64,000 nucleotides of DNA from Rhipidocladum racemiflorum. Taxonomy: Eukaryota > Streptophyta > Magnoliopsida > Poales > Poaceae. The notes under the pieces were generated by a model. It had not been told where the DNA came from. It did not search any database and worked only from the letters and a program-made list of their open reading frames with translations. The translations under genes and the position numbers were made by a program. The stretch lies in contig CM070580.1 of assembly GCA_036346355.1 (NCBI GenBank), forward strand, positions 32,575,004-32,639,003, in the 5' to 3' direction. Shown here piece by piece: positions 58,372 to 64,000 of this stretch (positions within the stretch are counted from its first letter, which is position 1; each line of letters begins with the position of its first letter).

Positions 58372-58767
58372 CCATGCTTTCGAGAACAATATCAAAAAAT
58401 TTTTGAGAATGGCTGGCGATTTGCATTAGCAGTTTAACACACGCGTTGGTCCTTTGTGACGATCTTGGGAGGCTTGGAGAGGATAGCTGTCTTGCTGTTT
58501 TGTCGGGCCTGTTGCTTATTTGCTGGTTTGGAGAACTCGATAATTATTCATGATCATATATAAAATAGTACTACGATGAAAGACGCAGCGAATCTGATTC
58601 AGTCACAACCACATAAGAAGATGCTAATGCCCAAGGCTAACAAAGCTAACCAGTAAATCCTTTTTTATGGACGGTATCTGCAGATCACCTACAAATCTAC
58701 CACTAATGACCAAGAATGCTGCAGCTGAAACAAGAGTAACCTCCCAGTAAAGCACACCATCGTGAGC

Positions 58768-59853
58768 TCAAGTCGCCGGTGTGGACTTGAGCTCCTCCAG
58801 CGCCGACTTCACCTGATCCTGCAGCAGCTCGATTCGCCGCAGGTACACCTCCAGCTCGAGAATCCGCTGCTGCCTCCACTTCTCCCCCTCCATCGGCATC
58901 CCGAGAAACGCAGGCGGCGGCTCCAGCGCCGCCCCAAGCCCCAGCGGCGCCGGGGAGCTGCCCATGCCTAGCATCGCGCGGACCATCTCCTTGAACAGAG
59001 GCGCCAGGACGCCGCTCTCCGTGTTGGCCCCTGGCAGCGTGGCGGGTGGCCCGGCAGGGTCGGTGCCGTCCATGGCTGCCTGAGGGAACAACTGCGGGAG
59101 CGAGTCCTCCGTCTTGAAAGGCATGAGCGCCGGCGGGTACGGCTGCGGCGCCTCGGCCGCCTCGGCGGCGAAGTCGATCGTGCGCCTACGGCGGCCGCGG
59201 CGCTGGGCCCTCGAGGAGGACGGGGACTTGGCTCCTCCATTGGCGTTGGCGTTGACGTTGGCGTCGGCGGCGACGGCGACGGCGAAGTTGCCTTCCTCAT
59301 CGGAGTCGGCGGCGGAGGGGTCGCGGGCGTGCTTGTCGGAGGAGGGGCACCAGATGTTGCGGGCGATCTCGAAGACAGCCTGCTCGTGCGGGGAGCGGAA
59401 GGAGAAGGAAGCCCCGGAGACGCGGAGGCGGTCGACGCAGTTGCGGTACTTTCGCTTGAGGCGGCGGAGCTTCTCCACGAGCTGGCTCTTGGAGAAGTCG
59501 AGCTGGAGGCGGCCGCGCATCTCCTCGTAGAAGGGGTCCGTGTCGTACTGGTGCGTCGCGAACGCCGTGCCTCGCTGCGCCGTGAACTCGGAGAAGGCGC
59601 GGAGGATCACGATCTCGTCCTCCTCTGTCCACAGCCGCTGGAACAGGGGCCGCCGCTCCCCGACCGCCGCCGCGGCTGGGACGGGGGCGGCGGCTGCGGC
59701 GGAGGAGAAGGCGGGGTTAGGGTTGGGGTGGGCCGGGAAGTCGATGTCTTCGGAGTCCCCGTTGCCATAGGCGTCAGCGTCGGGAAAGGAGGAGGACGCG
59801 GCGGCGGCGGCGGCGGCGGTGGCGGTGGAGGGGTCGTCGACCATGGGAAGCAT
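58768..59853 (-). CDS. GeBP-like (DUF573, GLABROUS1 enhancer-binding type) transcription factor
   Basis: A single exon of 361 residues from ATG 59853 to TGA at 58768-58770. After an alanine-rich acidic N-terminus (1-66) comes the GeBP/DUF573 DNA-binding domain (about 70-170): FQRLWTEEDEIVILRAFSEF, then DPFYEEMRGRLQLDFSKSQL, VEKLRRLKRKYRN and a final HEQAVFEIARNIW. A basic, serine-rich stretch (SSSRAQRRGRRRR, about 215-228) could be a nuclear localisation signal. The C-terminus (about 330-358, ILELEVYLRRIELLQDQVK) is a leucine-rich coiled coil, as in the GeBP family, where it serves dimerisation. Family members act in leaf development and cytokinin responses; the role of this one is not known. 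A second in-frame ATG lies at codon 4, so the start could be either. Intronless structure is usual in this family. Confidence 0.93.
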   Translation of the reverse strand: MLPMVDDPSTATAAAAAAASSSFPDADAYGNGDSEDIDFPAHPNPNPAFSSAAAAAPVPAAAAVGERRPLFQRLWTEEDEIVILRAFSEFTAQRGTAFATHQYDTDPFYEEMRGRLQLDFSKSQLVEKLRRLKRKYRNCVDRLRVSGASFSFRSPHEQAVFEIARNIWCPSSDKHARDPSAADSDEEGNFAVAVAADANVNANANGGAKSPSSSRAQRRGRRRRTIDFAAEAAEAPQPYPPALMPFKTEDSLPQLFPQAAMDGTDPAGPPATLPGANTESGVLAPLFKEMVRAMLGMGSSPAPLGLGAALEPPPAFLGMPMEGEKWRQQRILELEVYLRRIELLQDQVKSALEELKSTPAT

Positions 59854-60189
59854 CGGATCAGATCCGATCGGAATTGGGGCTCGGCTCGAGTCGGTGTTAG
59901 GGTTGGGGTTTTCCGCTAATCTGCGTTCGCGGACCGGTTATGTTTCTGGTTTCCCCCTCTTTCCGTGGGTCGATTGCACCCGGACGGAAGGTGGGCCCGT
60001 CTTCTAGAGGGTTCTTTGTTTACTGAAAAAAAACTCTCAAGGGTTTGTTTGTAAAGCTTAAAACCTTGGTCCACGTACTTAATGTAAAATGTCAGTTTAT
60101 CCACGTGGATAGATCAGCAGTTTAAACTTACCCAAAAGATCCGAAAGAGAGTAAGGTACAAGATTTATATTTCGTTTTCGGATCACATA
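59854..60189. other. 5' flank of the GeBP-like gene
   Basis: The first 150 bp are moderately GC-rich and likely contain the 5' UTR and core promoter of the leftward gene. Nothing else recognised. Confidence 0.5.
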
Positions 60190-60990
60190 CGTCTCTCTAA
60201 AATCTGAAATTTCGATGAATTTTCGTTATTTCGGACGAAATGCAGACAAAATACAAAAAACAAAATTCAAATCCGGTTTTTGACGGAGATTTGTCGAGAT
60301 CTCGGTGATATTTGCTGAGATCTTGGTAATTTTTAACCAAACGAAAATTGGTTCAAAACCCGTCAAAAAATTCTGATTTTTTTTGTTTGTGGATGGTCCT
60401 GACACATCACTAATATTTTCATAAAAATTTCAGATAATGATTAAGCCTGATGAATTTTTAAAAAATTTGACAGTGCTACTGTACTGATAAAAGACTGACC
60501 AACAAATTTCAACCGAATGGAAAATGGTGCAAACCACATTAGAAACTTTTAAAAAAATTTTGGATGATCCTGATACATCCATAATATTCTCATAAAATCT
60601 TCATATGATAATCAAATTTGAGGAATTTTCAAAAATTCGGACAGTGCTACTGAAGGTTGACCGCAAATTTCAACCGAATAAAAAATGGTGCAAACCATGT
60701 TATAAAATTTTGAAATTTTTTGTAGATGGTCTTAATGCATCACTAATGTTTCTATAAAATTTTAGATGATGAGCAAGTTTGAGAAATTTTCAAAAATTAT
60801 GATGGTGTAATTGTCCTCATAAAAACCTTACAGTGCCATATGTATTCTTCCATAAATTTGACTGAGCAACTAAAATAAGTTTAAAATTTTTGAAACTTTT
60901 ATATAAGGGTTCTGAGGTAGTTATTAAGCTCTCCTAAAAATTTTGGATTATGATCACATTTGAGCAAATTTATAAAATTTTAACATCGTA
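60190..60990 (-). repeat. Tandem repeat family, copy B, opposite orientation to copy A
   Basis: The same family as 38490-39350 but inverted. The ATCTCGG edge (GTCGAGATCTCGGTGATA) comes first at 60295-60315, followed by four diverged units of about 160-180 bp marked by CATAAAATTTTAGATGATGA-like text at about 60420, 60590, 60752 and 60935. Both copies share the flank next to the edge (AATCTGAAATTTCGATGAA in B, worn complement in A). Confidence 0.78.
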
Positions 60991-61292
60991 GCATAAGCAA
61001 TACGTAGTACAAAGCACTTTGTGGAATTTATGTGACCGCATTTAGAACAGCTTTGTAGAAGTACTTGGGCAATTTGTGATGCTTTACTCAAATATATTGA
61101 TACCAAAACTTTCTTCATTTTGCATAATGAAGTGTGTATGTATTGGAATCTTTCTTGTAGAAAATCATCATAGCATGCTTTGGACTGCCTAGTCTCTTTA
61201 TGGGGGATGGAGTATTACAACCCACATTTTCAAGTAGTATGTGTGCTGCTTTGAAATTAAGAGTGAGAACATTTGTACGCTAGAGAGGATAG
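60991..61292. other. Intergenic sequence, no feature recognised
   Basis: About 300 bp of mixed sequence between the tandem repeats and the miniature LTR element. Nothing recognised. Confidence 0.5.
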
Positions 61293-61573
61293 TGTTGAAG
61301 TATAAGTGAATTGCTCGTCTTTCCTCATCAGCTTAAGCTTTTGGGGTTAATTGGGTGGTGCATGCAACTCAATATGGTATCAAAGCCAAGAGGTCTTGAG
61401 TTCAAGACTTGGTTGGTGCAATTAAAAAATAATAATTGCAGCTCACTTCTATTCCACGTCTTAGGCCTGAGGGAGCCTACACATGAGGGGGAGTGTGAAG
61501 TATAAATGAATTGCCTGTCTTTCCACATCAGCTTAAGCTTTTGGGTGAATTAGCTGGTGCATACAACTCAATA
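61293..61573 (+). mobile_element. Miniature LTR retrotransposon (TRIM/SMART type), 281 bp, complete
   Basis: Two LTRs of 82 bp (61293-61374) and 80 bp (61494-61573) open TGTTGAAGTATAAGTGAATT and TGTGAAGTATAAATGAATT and share GCTTAAGCTTTTGGG and CAACTCAATA. Directly after the first LTR is TGGTATCAAAGCC (61375-61387), a methionine-initiator PBS; directly before the second is GAGGGGGAG (61485-61493), a polypurine tract. The 5-bp duplication GATAG is present at 61288-61292 and 61574-61578. The internal part is only 119 bp and cannot code for retrotransposon proteins. The size and parts match the smallest class of plant LTR retrotransposons. The LTRs end in TA and not the usual CA in both copies. 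Confidence 0.88.
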
Positions 61574-61718
61574 GATAGAATGAGACTCCTACAACTCTTT
61601 GATGGGATTACGATAACTAATGAACTAGATAATATAGTTTGGGGCCGTTGGGCATTGGATAAAACGGTGGGTATTTATATAACCACTGCAAAGTTTTTAT
61701 TGAGCTGATGTAACAAGT

Positions 61719-64000
61719 TGTCGGACCCCGGAATAACACATCCGAAATCCTCTGTGTATTCTGTACTAGTCCAGGAAATGCTAGTACACACAGTAGAAAT
61801 GAAACCATAGCATATCCATCGTGCTTTATTAATAATAAATATTCAGGGTTACACATTAAATGGCGCGCGGGCCAATAAACAACTTAAATAAAAGCAGCGG
61901 AACCGAAGAATGAAAGATAGGGCCCAATTAATTTGCCACAGGCAATCGACTGGGGACGCGGCCTAGTCCAACTGGTCCTCACCATTGTGGTACTCCTCCT
62001 CTGAAGCAACAGATTAAGCAAGGGTGAGTACAAACGTACTCAGCAAATCACACCGGAAAATGCGATATAATGCACAGGCAACAAAGGAAGGTTATATGGT
62101 TCATTTTAGCATAAAGCAGTAATTTTCTAAAATTTCTAAGTAATTTCAAATGGCATAATTTTAAGAACATTTGCAATTTAATAAGTCTCAACACAGGAAT
62201 CACTCCTGTACTTTTCCAAACATTTCCCATGATGGACTCACTCCATCCCAACATCATTCTTGTAAACCAATTTTTGAAACATCAAAGTCTAATATGAGAA
62301 TGGCTTGCTCGGCATGCCCATAACCGCGGGCACGGCTGATCGATTAGTTTTACACTCTGCAGAGGTTGTACAACTTTACCCAGAAGATATGATATATCTT
62401 TTGCGTCAGTACACTTCCTTTGGTGAACGACTGAGAAAAATCATGACAAGGCCCCTATAAAAACTCGTACATGTAGTCATGCCTGCTAAGGTTTCACCAC
62501 TGAAAGAGTCCCTCTATTCAGAAGCCCCCTCTTGCGCCAGAGTGGCAGCCTCACGCTTTCACCACACCACTACCTCCAATTGGCATCTGTCCATGATATG
62601 ATTTAATACGGCTAGCCAGGCCTGTCCCATTCCAGAACTTGTGGTAGTACGGTTAGGCTTTATATACAGCGAAACTCAGACCGGTCCTTAATTGATTAGG
62701 CGAGACTCTCCACGAACCCAGAACCATGACCTCACCACTTTCCATCCAATTCTCGCCCGGTCTAAGTCAATTTCATTTTAACCATACTATTTCCACACTA
62801 ACATTAATCATCATAAGTTTCCATTTAAACAAGACATCATTTTGGCATAAAGTTCCCCAAAACTTTCTAAATCCAGTTCTAAGCGTGTTTAAGCAATGTC
62901 TAATTATTACCATAGTCATAGTTCATATTTTTCCTAAGGTTACAAGGGTATCGGAATTCGAATGTCAAAGGTAGCATATCGATGTTGGACATAACTATCA
63001 TTTAAAACTAGGTCAGAAATTAATGTCTATAGCAAATAAGCAGGTAATAATTTAAAATTCAACATACAAGTTCATAAATTTTGGGAGCAACATGATCAAG
63101 GTGGTGCGACTTGCCTGGTTCGATGAGTTGCTGCTCGAATTCGTCGCTCAGGAACTCCTCGGACTCTCCGTAATCTACGCGTAAAAAGCGCCCAAATTCA
63201 AATAAAATCCAAATAAATTCAAATTGAATTTCAAACTAGCCTAAACTGAAGTTTAAGATTTAAATGAATTTAGGAAGAAAAACGGAGCCAAACTGAGTTC
63301 GAACGGGCGAAAACGGGCTCCCTGAAGTTTAAAAACAATTAAAAAGGAAAAAAAGGAATTTTCTGGAATTTTGAATTATTTTTATAAAGAAAAATCCGAT
63401 TTATTGCGCCACGATGACGTCAGCGGCTGATTTCGGATTTTTGGTTTTATTTTAAAAAGAAAATCCCGGTTATTGCGTCACGCTGACGTCAGCGACTGGG
63501 TTTTTGATTTTTGATTTATTTAAAAACCAAAAATCTTGTCGAGTAGGGCCATCGTGCGGATCGCGTCCACGTGCCCATGCATCGGTGCACGCGTCTTGGC
63601 GTGGGATCGCCATGGACCGGCGGCGGTCGGGCGGGCGAGGAAGGAGGCGGCGCACCGACGGCGGCCTTGAGGCGAACTTCAGCGGCGAGTCGGGAGGCCA
63701 GGAAGGGTGGCCGGAGGCGGCGCCGGCGGAGACGGGGCGGCCGGAGCGAGGAAGAAGGCGGCGCGAGGGGCGTGGAGGAGAGGAGAGCGGGAGAGGGCGG
63801 GGACGGAGGCGGGAGGAAAGAGGGCGCCGTGGGGGCTTAAATAGGGGAGGAGGGGCCGGGGTGGCGCAGCGCACTTTGTCTGGCGGCAGCTGCCTAAGCG
63901 CAGGCGGCGCGGAAGAAGCGAGGCGGCGGGCAGGCGTTGGTCGCAGTGCGATAGAGCGTGTAGGCGGGGCTAGCAGCGGCGGTGCTCGCCGGCGCGAGGA
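61719..64000 (-). mobile_element. LTR of Tekay/Del-like type, runs off the window
   Basis: Plus-strand start TGTCGGACCCCGGAATAAC corresponds to the end of the 23865-27227 LTR (TGTGAGACCCGG), so the LTR is on the minus strand. Landmarks match that family in order: CTAGTACACACAG, TTTACACTCTGCAGAGG (62350), GCCCCCTCTTGCGCC (62525) and, from about 63560, a GC-rich block. The other end lies beyond 64000, so it cannot be told whether this is a solo LTR or part of a full element. The expected left target sequence is CAAGT (61714-61718). ORFs at 63470-63874 come from the GC-rich block and are not believed. Confidence 0.82.

Noticed and set aside
59114..59919. Plus-strand frames of 138 and 196 codons
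   Set aside because: Antisense of the GeBP-like coding region.
63470..63874. 134-codon minus-strand frame
   Set aside because: Located in the GC-rich block of an LTR, as in the related LTRs; proline/arginine-rich and without domain.

Overview
This is nuclear plant DNA, most likely from a grass (Poaceae) and plausibly Oryza-like. The coding genes have GC-rich, alanine-heavy first exons, GT-AG introns and close resemblance to grass gene families. The spaces between them hold Stowaway-type MITEs, CACTA ends, a Ty1/copia element and large Ty3/gypsy-type LTRs. No bacterial, organellar or viral gene was seen. The species is an inference.

Four host genes are supported. At 418-4933 (minus) lies a complete ten-exon Qb-SNARE gene of the novel plant SNARE family (NPSN13-like, 268 residues). 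At 48988-53301 (plus) lies a complete six-exon mitochondrial pyruvate dehydrogenase kinase (363 residues). At 54437-57336 (plus) lies a gene joining an NYN RNase domain to a LOTUS/OST-HTH domain, but its reading frame is broken at two places in the sequence as given. At 58768-59853 (minus) lies an intronless GeBP/DUF573-type DNA-binding protein of 361 residues. They are functionally unrelated: vesicle fusion, control of mitochondrial carbon entry, RNA metabolism and transcription.

Between the first gene and the other three lie about 43 kb of nested repeats. From left to right these are: a Stowaway MITE (6044-6303); a Ty1/copia element with 217-bp LTRs, a GTGGC duplication, no recognisable gag and a broken pol (6537-12293); a block of about 70-bp tandem repeats (12956-13315); then a very large inverted repeat with arms of about 2.2 kb and ends at 14158 and 34352. 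The left arm has been split by a 1.1-kb TTA-flanked element, a 3.5-kb solo LTR and a 10.5-kb LTR element without recognisable coding sequence (20437-30944), which itself carries another solo LTR. The right arm is unbroken. Further right are MITEs, a tandem-repeat family present again in the opposite orientation near 60.2-61.0 kb, a CACTA-ended segment that contains 5S rRNA-derived sequence and a 478-bp hairpin, and two more solo LTRs (42824-44958, 45248-48015).

The right end holds a 281-bp miniature LTR retrotransposon (61293-61573), complete with LTRs, primer-binding site, polypurine tract and target duplication, and the start of another large minus-strand LTR that runs off the window. The most unusual structures are the large inverted repeat with its arrays of a palindromic 17-bp motif, the miniature LTR element, the 5S-derived/CACTA chimera and the hairpin next to it.
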